Shown here one piece after another: positions 43,088-52,501 of a stretch of 64,000 nt of DNA; within the stretch, counting starts at the first letter, position 1, and each line of letters opens with the position of its first letter. The DNA is from Whitmania pigra. Lineage: Eukaryota > Annelida > Clitellata > Hirudinida > Haemopidae. Position numbers and translations under genes: made by a program. Where the stretch lies: positions 1 to 64,000 of the forward strand of contig JAJTWR010000107.1 in NCBI GenBank assembly GCA_021613335.1. The letters are read 5' to 3'. The notes below the pieces were generated by a model that worked only from the letters and a program-made list of their open reading frames with translations, was not told the origin of the DNA and searched no databases.

Positions 43088-44641
43088 TTATTCCGTGAAT
43101 TTAATATTCAATTTTGGCACAGTGTAATGTTTTTTAATACTTTCTAAAGTAACCACAATACCCTTAGTATAAGCATTATGCTTAAAATTATAAATAATTT
43201 CCAACACATCGGGATCTATAAACCTCGAGTTAGAACCATCAATAATTACATTGGTTTCTTTAGGGATACCGGTAAGCAACACTTGTATAGAAGCTTTGTT
43301 TAGAAAACTTACCTCTTCGGCCAATTTAATTCTAATGTTTTTTTGATCGCCTTCTTTCAATATTTTATAAAAATAAGGATTACGCATATTAACCCTTAAC
43401 ATATAAAATATGGAGATGACCATCCCAATACCAACTCCTTTTAGCAAATCGGTTAATAAAACGGCCACAATCGTTACCACAAAAGGCACAAACTGATCCC
43501 ACCCTTTGTGGTATATGCGTTTAAATAACGATATGCGGGTAAGTTTGTAACCCGTTACCAACAGGATAGCCGCCAAGCAAGCATAAGGTATCATGTTAAT
43601 TATTTTGGGGATAAAAAAAGCGGATAAAAAAAGCAAGCAACCGTGAAAAATGGCCGACATTTTGGTTCGTCCGCCAGAGTTTACGTTTGCCGAACTTCTT
43701 ACAATTACAGACGTCATTGGCAAACCTCCAAGAAAACCGCTTATCAAGTTCCCCGTTCCTTGGGCAATCAACTCTCTGTTGGTTGGCGAAATACGCTTAA
43801 TTGGATCTATTTTATCAACAGCCTCTATGCTCAACAGGGTTTCTAAACTTGCCACAACAGCAATAGTAATGGCTGCCATGTAAACTTTTGAATTTGTTAA
43901 TGCCGAAAAATCAGGCAGGCTAAACAGGTTTAAAAACTCAGAGGTATTGTTTATTACCGGAATAGATACAAATTGATTACTTTGTAAAGCATTTTCCGTA
44001 TCGTTAAACAAAAAGGCTCCGAAAATACCGATAACCACCGCCACAAGCGGAGCGGGCACCATGGATATTTTCTTAATTTTTGGCCACAATAACAAAATTG
44101 CGACAGAAATAACGCTAATTATTACAGCCGCCACACTTAAATGACTTACGGCTGTACTTATTGCAGAAAATGTATTTTGATGATCCTGTTGCTGAAAGCC
44201 TACATCTCCAAAAAAATTACTATCAACCCCTAAAGCATGCGGTAACTGTTTTAAAATTAGAGTTAAACCAATAGCCGCCAACATGCCCTCAATTACGCTA
44301 GACGGAAAATAATTGCCAACGCTGCCAGCTTTTATTAAACCCAACACAATTTGCAATATTCCGGCAAGCATTACTGCTAACAAAAAGGACTGGAAACTAC
44401 CCAACTGTTCTATGGAAGTTAGCACAATTACCGCTAAACCCGCTGCCGGGCCGCTTACGCTTAGTTGAGAGCCGCTTATACAAGCTACTACAATTCCTCC
44501 AACCACTCCGGATATTAAGCCCGAAAACAACGGCGCCCCCGAAGCCAGAGCAATACCTAAACATAAAGGCAATGCTACCAAAAAAACAACGATACTTGCA
44601 GGAAAATCGCGTTTTAAATTCTTTTTCAAAAAGTATTTCAT
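43088..44641 (-). CDS. SulP-family anion (bicarbonate/sulfate) transporter
   Basis: A 517-residue membrane protein with about 12-14 helices: 'DFPASIVVFLVALPLCLGIA', 'GVVGGIVVACISGSQLSVSG', 'AGLAVIVLTSI', 'SLETLLSIEAVDKIDP' and 'GFLGGLPMTSVIVRSSANV'. A short C-terminal STAS-like part ('VNIIDGSNSRFIDPDVLEII' style) follows from about residue 430. The pairing with carbonic anhydrase favours bicarbonate (BicA-like) over sulfate, but substrate cannot be told from sequence alone. Expressed with the anhydrase gene. Confidence 0.88.
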   Translation of the reverse strand: MKYFLKKNLKRDFPASIVVFLVALPLCLGIALASGAPLFSGLISGVVGGIVVACISGSQLSVSGPAAGLAVIVLTSIEQLGSFQSFLLAVMLAGILQIVLGLIKAGSVGNYFPSSVIEGMLAAIGLTLILKQLPHALGVDSNFFGDVGFQQQDHQNTFSAISTAVSHLSVAAVIISVISVAILLLWPKIKKISMVPAPLVAVVIGIFGAFLFNDTENALQSNQFVSIPVINNTSEFLNLFSLPDFSALTNSKVYMAAITIAVVASLETLLSIEAVDKIDPIKRISPTNRELIAQGTGNLISGFLGGLPMTSVIVRSSANVNSGGRTKMSAIFHGCLLFLSAFFIPKIINMIPYACLAAILLVTGYKLTRISLFKRIYHKGWDQFVPFVVTIVAVLLTDLLKGVGIGMVISIFYMLRVNMRNPYFYKILKEGDQKNIRIKLAEEVSFLNKASIQVLLTGIPKETNVIIDGSNSRFIDPDVLEIIYNFKHNAYTKGIVVTLESIKKHYTVPKLNIKFTE

Positions 44642-44712
44642 AAATTTTTTACGTAAATATTTATTATAATTTTTCAGTCGCTTTCTATGTAAACCGACTA
44701 ATATTAAAATAT

Positions 44713-45048
44713 TTACGAAAAATTTGGCGGAGGCGTAGGTACCGATGGATAAAAAGGATCTATGTACCTGCGAAAATGTTCTATAAAACTATTTAGTGCA
44801 GAAATACGGTAATTTATGGAAGAATAAACTTCCTCTGATCGAATAAAAATTAACTTTTGATCCAAAAATGTTGACTTGTCTTTAGAAGATTTACCTTTAG
44901 TCTCCTCTTCTATTTGCATAATCACTCCATTTATCAAACATTTATCAATACCGTAAGAAAATATTGGCAAACCTGAAATAATCATTTTTGCGGCAAAAAC
45001 GCCCAAAAATGCAATAACAATTAATAGCGAGTATTTCCTAATTAACAT
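44713..45048 (-). CDS. Small membrane-anchored hypothetical protein
   Basis: A 111-residue protein with one N-terminal membrane helix ('YSLLIVIAFLGVFAAKMII'), a charged middle ('EEETKGKSSKDKSTF') and a Pro-rich C-terminus ('YPSVPTPPPNFS'). No family recognised. It is separate from the SulP unit (71-base gap). A 7-bp hairpin GCGAAAG/CTTTCGC (45058-45080) lies just before its start. Confidence 0.5.
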   Translation of the reverse strand: MLIRKYSLLIVIAFLGVFAAKMIISGLPIFSYGIDKCLINGVIMQIEEETKGKSSKDKSTFLDQKLIFIRSEEVYSSINYRISALNSFIEHFRRYIDPFYPSVPTPPPNFS

Positions 45049-45550
45049 TACAGTGGCGCGAAAGTAGCAATAGCTTTCGCAAAAAACATGCCTTATAAAA
45101 AAAATAACATTAAAAAGATGAAACCTTTGCTTAGAAAATTTCTGGAATTAAACTTTTAACTGTTTGATATTCAGAAATATAAACCGTTATAAAAATTCTA
45201 ATACAGCGATGTCTTTTTCTTTTTACGATGTAGAACGCAGGGCGCAAAAAGCAGTGTTCATATAATATTAAGCGCAAAAGACTGCAAAGTTAGTAAACAA
45301 CCTTTTATCAAAACCAAAGAAAATCAAATTATTCCGCGCTTAATTTATCGTTATTGTGAATAAAAAAAACCGTCAATCCTGATATTTATTGACGCTTTCA
45401 GAATTTTTTGTTATTCAAATTATGCAGTTAAATTTTTTATAAAAAGTTTCTAAACCAAACTGTTTGTCTTAAGCATAACTTTTCAGCACGATATGACGTA
45501 ATGATGTTAAAATCTTTATTTTTGACAATCATTTTTCAAAAAACATTAAA
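45049..45550. other. Intergenic region before the polysaccharide locus
   Basis: Contains the hairpin at 45058-45080 and a second stem GTCAAT/ATTGAC near 45370-45392 followed by a T run near 45405. A TATTTTTG box at about 45517 could be the -7 element of the next gene. No gene or RNA recognised. Confidence 0.4.
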
Positions 45551-46201
45551 ATGTTGAACAAACTAAAAATATTGCTCTCTTTGTTGAAAAAATCAAAACG
45601 GGTAATTATGTTGCTTTCTCTTGAACCTCAAGGCTATTTGGATACTATAGGATGGTTTGATGCTTTTAAAAAAAAACAAGTCATAGGTCATAACGGAGAA
45701 CCCCTTCCATGGGTTACTTACTCATTTATCGATTTTATTAAACCCCGATTAAACAACCAACTCTCTCTTTTTGAATACGGCTCAGGAAATTCTACTTTGT
45801 TTTACGCCAAAAACGTAAAACGAGTTGTTTCTGTTGAACACGATGAAACTTGGCACAAAAAAATAATGGATAAAAAAGCTCTCAATACAGAAATGATTTT
45901 TACCAAATTGGAAAGAGGGGGCGAATATTGTCAGAAAGCATCTTCATTAGGTGAAAAATTTGATATTATTATTGTGGATGGCCGAGACCGGGTAAACTGC
46001 TGTAAATACAGCATAAACGCTTTAAGCAAAACCGGCGTAATTATTTTGGACGATAGCGAAAGAGAAAGTTATCAAGAAGCTCGCGTTTTTTTAACCGAAA
46101 AGGGCTTTAAAGAAATTTCGTTTAGCGGAATTTCCCCCGGATTATTTTATTTAAAGGCTACTTCTGTATTTTACAAAGCTGATAATTGTTTAGGCATTTA
46201 A
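45551..46201 (+). CDS. SAM-dependent methyltransferase-like protein of the polysaccharide locus
   Basis: A 216-residue Rossmann-type protein. 'SLFEYGSGNSTLFYAKNVKR' is the glycine loop, 'VVSVEHDETWHKKI' holds the acidic residue for the ribose, and 'FDIIIVDGRDRVNCCKYS' and 'GVIILDDSERESYQEA' follow. The Asp pairs resemble catechol-O-methyltransferase-like enzymes that may bind metal. First gene of the surface-glycan locus, with three bases before the next methyltransferase. The substrate is unknown, probably a sugar or lipid-linked intermediate. Confidence 0.7.
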   Translation: MLNKLKILLSLLKKSKRVIMLLSLEPQGYLDTIGWFDAFKKKQVIGHNGEPLPWVTYSFIDFIKPRLNNQLSLFEYGSGNSTLFYAKNVKRVVSVEHDETWHKKIMDKKALNTEMIFTKLERGGEYCQKASSLGEKFDIIIVDGRDRVNCCKYSINALSKTGVIILDDSERESYQEARVFLTEKGFKEISFSGISPGLFYLKATSVFYKADNCLGI

Positions 46202-46204
46202 ATT

Positions 46205-46981
46205 GTGAGCGGTAATATCAGCGAAAACATACAATCGGCATACGATGATTTTTATGCCGGTAACAACTTGGCCTGGCGGATGCTTGGCGCTAAATACAAA
46301 GCCCAAAACATTGTAGACGTATGTAGGCAAATAAATCCGAAAAAAATTTTAGAAGTTGGCGCAGGCGATGGCAGCATTTTGCATTACTTAAACCAATGGC
46401 ATTTCGGCGAAGTTCTTTTTGGCTTAGAAATTGCTCAAAGCGGCGTAGCTAAAATCAAAGCAAGAAACCTCGACAGACTACAGGAAGTTCAAACTTTTGA
46501 CGGTTACCACATCCCTTACCATGACGACAGCTTTGATTTGGTTATTCTTGCCCATGTATTAGAACACGTAGAACACGAACGTATTTTAATTCGAGAGCTA
46601 AAACGAGTGACAAAATACTTAGCAATTGAAGTCCCAAAAGATTACAGATACGGAGTCGATAAACGAATTAAATACTTTCTGGATTATGGACACATCAACA
46701 TGTACACCCCTACTTTGTTGCGTTTTTTGCTAAAGAGCGAGGGTTTAGAAATCATCAACGATAAAGCATCTATAACTAAACCTGAGGTAACCTTTTTTAA
46801 CGAGTTTGTTAACAAGAAAACTAAAAAAACGATCTCTAAAAAACTAAAAATCAATTTTGAATATTTTATAAAAAAATCGCTGGGCAATATTTTAGGCAAA
46901 AAAAAACAAGAAGAATTTGCAAATGCCTACTGTGTGTTAGCTAAAAAATCGGAACATAAAATCAATATTTTCCAGCTTTGA
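46205..46981 (+). CDS. Class I SAM-dependent methyltransferase
   Basis: A 258-residue protein starting GTG 46205. Motif I 'KKILEVGAGDGSILHYL', motif II acidic 'FGLEIAQSG' and the post-I/IV region 'DDSFDLVILAHVLEHVEHE' define a Methyltransf_11-type fold. The C-terminal 50 residues are Lys-rich. It is three bases after the preceding methyltransferase-like gene, likely co-transcribed. It may methylate a glycan residue; no substrate motif. Confidence 0.82.
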   Translation: MSGNISENIQSAYDDFYAGNNLAWRMLGAKYKAQNIVDVCRQINPKKILEVGAGDGSILHYLNQWHFGEVLFGLEIAQSGVAKIKARNLDRLQEVQTFDGYHIPYHDDSFDLVILAHVLEHVEHERILIRELKRVTKYLAIEVPKDYRYGVDKRIKYFLDYGHINMYTPTLLRFLLKSEGLEIINDKASITKPEVTFFNEFVNKKTKKTISKKLKINFEYFIKKSLGNILGKKKQEEFANAYCVLAKKSEHKINIFQL

Positions 46982-47074
46982 TAACCACGCCCAAGGTCAG
47001 TTTCTAAATTTGTTTCGAGCAGTCTGTTTTAGCGGGTTTTAAATATGCTTTAACTAACCTTATATTTGCGTTAT

Positions 47075-47992
47075 ATGCAAAACTTGGCGCCGATTGCTTT
47101 ATTCGTTTACAACAGACCAAAGCATACCGAACGTACGGTAAAATTTTTAAAGCAAAATGAACTGGCTGAAGAATCCATACTTTTCATCTTTGCTGATGGC
47201 GCAAAAAACGACGAAGATAAGGCAAAAGTTAATGAGGTTAGAAAATATATCAAAACCATAGACGGGTTTAAATCTATTGAAATTACGGAATCTGAACAAA
47301 ATCAAGGTTTGGCAAATGCAATTATTACCGGAGTAACAAAACTGGCAGAAATTTATGGAAAAGTAATCGTTTTTGAAGATGATTTAATATCTTCTCCCTT
47401 TACTTTACGCTACTTTAACCAAGCATTAAATCGTTATCAGGATGAAGAAAAGGTGATGCACATCGGAGCATATATGTATCCTTTACAGGAGCGTTTGGTA
47501 CAAACTTTTTTTTTCAGAGCAACCACCAGTTGGGGCTGGGCCACATGGAACAGAGCGTGGCAACATTTCAACCCTGATATAGATAACTTGATTTCCAAAT
47601 TTGATAAAACCAAAAAAAATGCCTTCTCGATAGAAGGAACCATGAATTTTTGGAAACAAATGAAAGAATTTAAGCGGGGGAAAAATAACAGCTGGGCCAT
47701 TAGATGGTATGCTTCTGTTTTTTTGAAAAAAGGCTTAACATTAAATCCATCGCAATCTTTGATTAATAACATTGGGCATGATGGCTCAGGGATTCATTCG
47801 GGTTTAAGCGACATCTATAATGTAATTATCAATCCCAAACCCATTACAGAATTTCCAGAGCAAATTGAAGAAAATCACCAAGCCTATTTAGCCATAAAAA
47901 CCTTTTTGGCAAACCGAAAAGGAAATTTATGGACAAGAATTAAAAGATTTATAATGCATAAATTTATCCTTGTTAAAGGACGGTTTTTATAG
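47075..47992 (+). CDS. Glycosyltransferase family 2-like protein
   Basis: 305 residues from ATG 47075 (the TTG nine bases earlier is less likely). 'PIALFVYNRPKHTERTVKFL' is a GT-A fold start, 'LFIFADGAKNDEDKAKV' and 'VIVFEDDLISSPFTLRYF' hold the DxD-like acidic motif, and 'WGWATWNRAWQHF' is a pattern common in the sugar-transfer proteins of this type. A sugar nucleotide donor is assumed. Cytoplasmic, acting on a lipid-linked acceptor of the surface glycan. Confidence 0.8.
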   Translation: MQNLAPIALFVYNRPKHTERTVKFLKQNELAEESILFIFADGAKNDEDKAKVNEVRKYIKTIDGFKSIEITESEQNQGLANAIITGVTKLAEIYGKVIVFEDDLISSPFTLRYFNQALNRYQDEEKVMHIGAYMYPLQERLVQTFFFRATTSWGWATWNRAWQHFNPDIDNLISKFDKTKKNAFSIEGTMNFWKQMKEFKRGKNNSWAIRWYASVFLKKGLTLNPSQSLINNIGHDGSGIHSGLSDIYNVIINPKPITEFPEQIEENHQAYLAIKTFLANRKGNLWTRIKRFIMHKFILVKGRFL

Positions 47993-48107
47993 CCCTATAA
48001 TATCGAGAAACCTTTGCATGGGAAATACCCGTGAATAAAGTTTTAACTATTTTACAATCAACAAGTTATTTGTATATCAGGAATTGAAACGTTATAAAAA
48101 CATCCGA
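47993..48107. other. Spacer before IS relic
   Basis: A/T-rich, no gene or repeat recognised. Confidence 0.3.
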
Positions 48108-48690
48108 AGGCTCAGATCGCGACGTCAAGCGGGATAAGCAAACAAGCGTTAATAAAATTTTGAAAGCAATATAGAAAGCGTATCGCTATTGCCGACCGAA
48201 AATCTTTGTAAAAAAAGAGCTGTCGATAAAAACTGCTTTGGAGCAAGAAAAGTAAAAGGTAAACAAGGCCGCGGGGTTTAGGGTAAAACCATTGTGCTTG
48301 GCCTCTTCAAACGCTATTGGCAAGGTTTATACAGAGATTGTGCCGGAGCTGGCAAAAAAAATTTTAAGGCATTATAACAGGACATATTAACCTGGAAAGC
48401 GTCATTCATTCTGTTTATAGATAGGTTAATCGCTTATGTTGATAAAGATCATAAAAAGCGCTTTAGAGTTAATCATGGAAAAGACGAAATTACAAGCAGT
48501 CAATTATTAATGGAATGGAAGGCTTTTGAAGATTAGCAAAAACCGGATTGGTTAAGTTCAAAGGAATACGCAAACCTGCTTTTTATTTGCCTCTAAAAGA
48601 AAATGAGTTTAGGTATAATCATCGTAAAGAAAATAATTTATATATTGCTCTTCAATTAATGCAAAAAAACCTTATAAACTTATCATAAGC
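48108..48690 (+). mobile_element. IS1595-family transposase relic, copy B
   Basis: Translation fragments over several frames match copy A and extend further: 'DKNCFGARKVKGKQG', 'GKTIVLG', 'GKVYTEIVPE', then 'VDKDHKKRFRVNHGKDEI', 'LVKFKGIRK' and 'PLKENEFRYNHRKENN' near the end. Multiple stops and indels. It is a longer but more damaged relative of 34117-34480. It breaks the glycosyltransferase series, showing that the locus was once invaded by this IS. Confidence 0.75.
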
Positions 48691-48797
48691 GTTTTTAAAA
48701 GAAACACATAAAATATGCAGAAAAATATCCCGTCTTTTATGAAAACCGGTTATCGCATTTATGGCCTTTAGATTCTTTGACCTTTAACTGCTATTAA

Positions 48798-50021
48798 ATG
48801 AAAAAACGGTTGCTGATATTTAGCGATAATTACTCCTTTGGCGGTAGCGAACGATTGATGGCTTTTTTGGCGAAAAACGAAGTGGTAGCCGGTCGTTTTG
48901 ATATAACTTATGCTTTTAGAAATCATCGGTTGTACCGAAAAGGAATGGAAGAAGATTTTAAAGGTTTTAAAGGTAAACAAATCCCATTGACTTTACTGTC
49001 CAACGATTCTGTTTTTAATCAAATTAATTGCTTTATCAGTTCTCCGTTTTTAAGAATTCTCGCAAAAATTCCTCTTTATCTTTTATATAGAACCGGTTTA
49101 TACTCGTTCTTTAATTTATTTGTGCTGTTTTGGTTACTCTTTAAAACCAAACCAGATGTTTTACATATTAATAATGGGGGATTCCCTGCGGCAAGAACCT
49201 GTAATCTGCTTGCTTTAGCGTCAAATTTTTTTAAAATTAAAAAAGTAGTTTATCAGGTAAATAATCAGGCGCGATCTTCTTTTATTATGGGACAGATTCG
49301 AAATTTTTTGGTAGATAAATCGGTTGATACCTTTATAACCGCCTCAAAGTTAGCTAAACATAATTTAGCTATCAAAGCGAAAATAAATCCCATAAAAATT
49401 TCTTTGTTCAGAAATATTTCTGAACAAAAAACAATTGAACTTTCCAAATCGGCAATATTAGAACAATTTGGTCTCCCTAAAGATGCCTTCTTATTAATAC
49501 AGGTTGGCTTTTTGACAAAAAGAAAAGGACAAATTATATCATTAAAGGCCGTAAAACGTTTGTTAACCACGTATAAAAACATATACCTTATTTTTGTTGG
49601 CGAAGGAGAAGACAAAAAAATGCTGGAAAAATATTGCAATAGCCACAGATTAGCTCATCACGTTTTTTTTGCCGGGCATAGATCAGACGCTAATAGCTTT
49701 ATCAATGCGGCAGATATATTACTTTTTCCTTCCATTGGATTTGAAGATATGCCTTTAGTGATAATAGAAGCGCTTCAGTTGGGTAAATGTATCATATCAA
49801 CTGATTTTTCCGGTATTGCAGAAATTGTAAAAAACGAATACTCGGGTATTCTGCTCAATTTAAATTCAACGCGTTTAGATCAAGATCTGGCAGATCAAAT
49901 CTTAAGAATATACCATGATTCGGATAAAAGATTTTTCTTAGAACATCATGCAAAATTAGAAAGTAAAAAATTTTCGTCGAAAAAACGCGGCCTGAAGTTA
50001 CTTGATATTTATGCGGAATAA
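48798..50021 (+). CDS. Glycosyltransferase family 4 (GT-B)
   Basis: A 407-residue GT-B enzyme: 'LLIFSDNYSFGGSERLMAFL' (N-terminal Gly loop), 'PDVLHINNGGFPAARTC', 'LLIQVGFLTKRKGQIISLKA' (donor domain start), 'IYLIFVGEGEDKKMLEKYC' and 'AADILLFPSIGFEDMPLVII' with the E-x7-E-like Glu pair ('PLVIIEALQLGK'). It retains the configuration of the donor sugar. Substrate unknown. Between the IS relic and a GT2 gene in the glycan locus. Confidence 0.88.
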   Translation: MKKRLLIFSDNYSFGGSERLMAFLAKNEVVAGRFDITYAFRNHRLYRKGMEEDFKGFKGKQIPLTLLSNDSVFNQINCFISSPFLRILAKIPLYLLYRTGLYSFFNLFVLFWLLFKTKPDVLHINNGGFPAARTCNLLALASNFFKIKKVVYQVNNQARSSFIMGQIRNFLVDKSVDTFITASKLAKHNLAIKAKINPIKISLFRNISEQKTIELSKSAILEQFGLPKDAFLLIQVGFLTKRKGQIISLKAVKRLLTTYKNIYLIFVGEGEDKKMLEKYCNSHRLAHHVFFAGHRSDANSFINAADILLFPSIGFEDMPLVIIEALQLGKCIISTDFSGIAEIVKNEYSGILLNLNSTRLDQDLADQILRIYHDSDKRFFLEHHAKLESKKFSSKKRGLKLLDIYAE

Positions 50022-50168
50022 AATAATAACTTTGATCCCCATCCGAATTTGGATAGATGAAAATCAGTTTGGTTATCAGGGGAACGTTTTCAGCAGAACC
50101 AAAACGCATGTTAACGGATTTATATTTTTTAAAGCGGTTTTGCAGCGGGTATTTTAATAACAGGAAAA

Positions 50169-50942
50169 ATGGCTGAAAACCCATTAGTATCCATTATCGT
50201 AGTTACTTATAATAGATTAAATTATCTAAAGTTGACCATTGATTCTATTCTGTCTCAGAATTATCAAAATTTCGAAATCATAATTATGGGCGACGGCCAT
50301 CAGCAAGACGTGTTTGATTATGTAATTGCTTTAGGTCGCGAAAATATTATTTATGGTTTTGTACAGCATTGCGGCTATCCTGCAAGAGCCAGAAATGAAG
50401 GGATAAACAAGGCTAAAGGAAAATATATTGCATTTTGTGATGATGATGATTTATGGATGCCCGAAAAACTGGAAAAACAAATACAAGTTATGACTGCTGA
50501 TGAAACCTGCGGATTTTGTTTTACCTCTCGAAAATCAATTAATGAATCAGGCAAAGAAGTTAACAGAAGACAAATAGTATGGATACCCAAAAAGACAAAC
50601 ATTTGGAGCTTGATATTTAGTAATTATATAAGTTACTCATCGGTAATTTTAAAAAAGGAAATACTGCAAGAGCATCGGTTCAGCTTGCGGGTGGTGGTTG
50701 AAGACTATCATTTATGGCTGCGTTTGGTAAACCGTACAAAATTTATTGCATTAACGCAAGAATTGATTGGTTATAGGGTTCATTCGGCAAACAGGTCAAA
50801 TAATTTGGCAACCGGCATGTTAGAAAACATTGCCATGTTCAAAAACTTAAGAAAACACTACGGTTTTAACCGGGCAAAAAGCCAAATTGGCATTTTTGTG
50901 TATTCTTTTAAGTTTTTGTGTTATAAACTCTTAAGAAGGTGA
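50169..50942 (+). CDS. Glycosyltransferase family 2
   Basis: A 257-residue GT-A enzyme: 'PLVSIIVVTYNRLNYLKLTI', 'NFEIIIMGDGHQQD', 'GYPARARNEGINKAKGKYIA' and the metal-binding 'FCDDDDLWMPEKLEKQI'. 'VVEDYHLWLRLVNR' carries the ED catalytic-base motif and 'IGYRVHSANRSNN' is the usual end. It transfers a sugar from a nucleotide donor. It is followed by a non-coding relic, so its partners downstream may be lost. Confidence 0.92.
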   Translation: MAENPLVSIIVVTYNRLNYLKLTIDSILSQNYQNFEIIIMGDGHQQDVFDYVIALGRENIIYGFVQHCGYPARARNEGINKAKGKYIAFCDDDDLWMPEKLEKQIQVMTADETCGFCFTSRKSINESGKEVNRRQIVWIPKKTNIWSLIFSNYISYSSVILKKEILQEHRFSLRVVVEDYHLWLRLVNRTKFIALTQELIGYRVHSANRSNNLATGMLENIAMFKNLRKHYGFNRAKSQIGIFVYSFKFLCYKLLRR

Positions 50943-51361
50943 TTGGGGCAACAGACAAAAGAAGTTCAATATTCCAAAATATAGCCTTGGCGAGTTAGTT
51001 GGATTGTCTTTTTATGTTCAGTCCGTTTGTCGGCGATGTTTTTTTTCAGGCGTATTAAAATTTATTCCCGCTTTATTTTTCTTCGTTTTTTTTCAATATG
51101 CCCCACAGTTTTACCTTTACAACAAAGAGTTTAGGAAATTATTCTGAAGAAAATACCTTTTTAGCCTCTATTTTTAGCGTAATTTTATTGTTTTCGCTAT
51201 TAATTTTTTATCTTACCCTTCTTTTTTCGCCCCTTGGGTAAACCTGTCGGTATAATTGATCAATATCATTGTAATAATGAAAAAGAGGCGGTATGTTATT
51301 AACAATAAAAAAATTTCTGATTAAGGTATTAAATTTATAGCGGGAGTTTTAACTCATAAAA
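50943..51361 (+). pseudogene. Degenerate membrane-protein relic in the glycan locus
   Basis: Broken frames read 'DKRSSIFQNIALAS', 'LIPALFFFVFFQY'-like hydrophobic pieces, and a 47-codon open piece (ATG 51098 to TAA 51239-51241) with 'LGNYSEENTFLASIFSVILL' and a membrane helix. Hydrophobic composition and position between glycosyltransferases suggest the remains of a flippase or polymerase (Wzx/Wzy), but no diagnostic motif is left. Confidence 0.4.
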
Positions 51362-52501
51362 ATGAAAATCCTTCACGTTGTCAATATTTCATTTGTTTTG
51401 CCTTATTATATCGGCGATCAGTTTAATTATTTTAACGCTAAAGGAGTAGAGTTTTTTGTGGCTTGCTCTCCTTCTGCACATTTAGAAGCTTACAGTAAAG
51501 AAAAAGGGTTTCAGCCGATTTTTTTAAATATTCTTAGAGAAATTAACCCCGTTGCAGATCTTAAATCAATACTTTTATTAAAAAAGAAGATTAGGGAAGA
51601 AAAAATTGATTTGGTAATAGGCCATACCCCAAAAGGCGCCATGATAGCCATGATTGCATCCTATTTGGCCGGCGTTAGCAGAAGAATTTATTTTAGGCAT
51701 GGAATCATGTTTGAAACCTCAACGGGATTAAAAAAAATTATGTTAAAATGCGTGGAAAAACTTACCGGATTGCTGGCTACAAAAGTAATTTGCGTAAGCA
51801 AATCTGTAATGCAAAAAAGCGAAGATTTAAAGCTTAACAATAAAGCAAAAAACTATTTGATAAAACAAGGAACCTGCAATGGGATAAACGTTAATAAATT
51901 TTGCAAAGCTAATGTAGCGGCAGAACAGACGGGTATGATAAAAGAAAAATACGGCATTACCGATAACGACTTTGTGCTTGGGTATGTTGGCAGACTGGTT
52001 AAAGACAAAGGAATTGCAGCGCTTTTACAGGCTTGGGAAATATTACTGACTCGGCACAAAAATATTAAGCTTTTGTTGGTTGGCCCGTTTGAAGAAAGAG
52101 ATTCAATAACAAAGGCACAAAAATCATATATATCAAACAGTACAAGTATTATTCATACCGGATTGGTTAATAACCTGCCTTTATATTACCGGCTTATGGA
52201 TGTTTTTATCCTCCCCTCATACAGAGAGGGATTTCCTACCGTTGTGCTTGAGGCATCGGCAATGGAACTGCCCGTTATAACTACCCGTTCTACAGGCTGT
52301 ATTGATTCAATTGTGGAAAACCACACCGGTTTATTTGCCGCCATAACCGGAGAATCTTTGGCTCAAACAATTAATATATATTTGCAAGACAAATCTTTAA
52401 GAACTACTCATGGTAAAAACGGCAGAAATTTTGTTGAAAAAAAATTTAAACAAGAAGATATTTGGCGCGAATTGGGGGAGAAAATTTTAGAACTAAAATA
52501 A
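51362..52501 (+). CDS. Glycosyltransferase family 4
   Basis: A 379-residue GT-B enzyme: 'MKILHVVNISFVLPYYIGD', 'DLVIGHTPKGAMIAMIASYL', 'RIYFRHGIMFETSTG', 'FVLGYVGRLVKDKGIAALLQ' and 'LMDVFILPSYREGFPTVVLE' with the catalytic Glu pair in 'GFPTVVLEASAME'. Family resemblance is to enzymes that elongate QuiNAc/FucNAc-primed glycans (WbpT/WbpU-like), inferred from the following genes. Its stop overlaps the next start by one base. Confidence 0.9.
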   Translation: MKILHVVNISFVLPYYIGDQFNYFNAKGVEFFVACSPSAHLEAYSKEKGFQPIFLNILREINPVADLKSILLLKKKIREEKIDLVIGHTPKGAMIAMIASYLAGVSRRIYFRHGIMFETSTGLKKIMLKCVEKLTGLLATKVICVSKSVMQKSEDLKLNNKAKNYLIKQGTCNGINVNKFCKANVAAEQTGMIKEKYGITDNDFVLGYVGRLVKDKGIAALLQAWEILLTRHKNIKLLLVGPFEERDSITKAQKSYISNSTSIIHTGLVNNLPLYYRLMDVFILPSYREGFPTVVLEASAMELPVITTRSTGCIDSIVENHTGLFAAITGESLAQTINIYLQDKSLRTTHGKNGRNFVEKKFKQEDIWRELGEKILELK

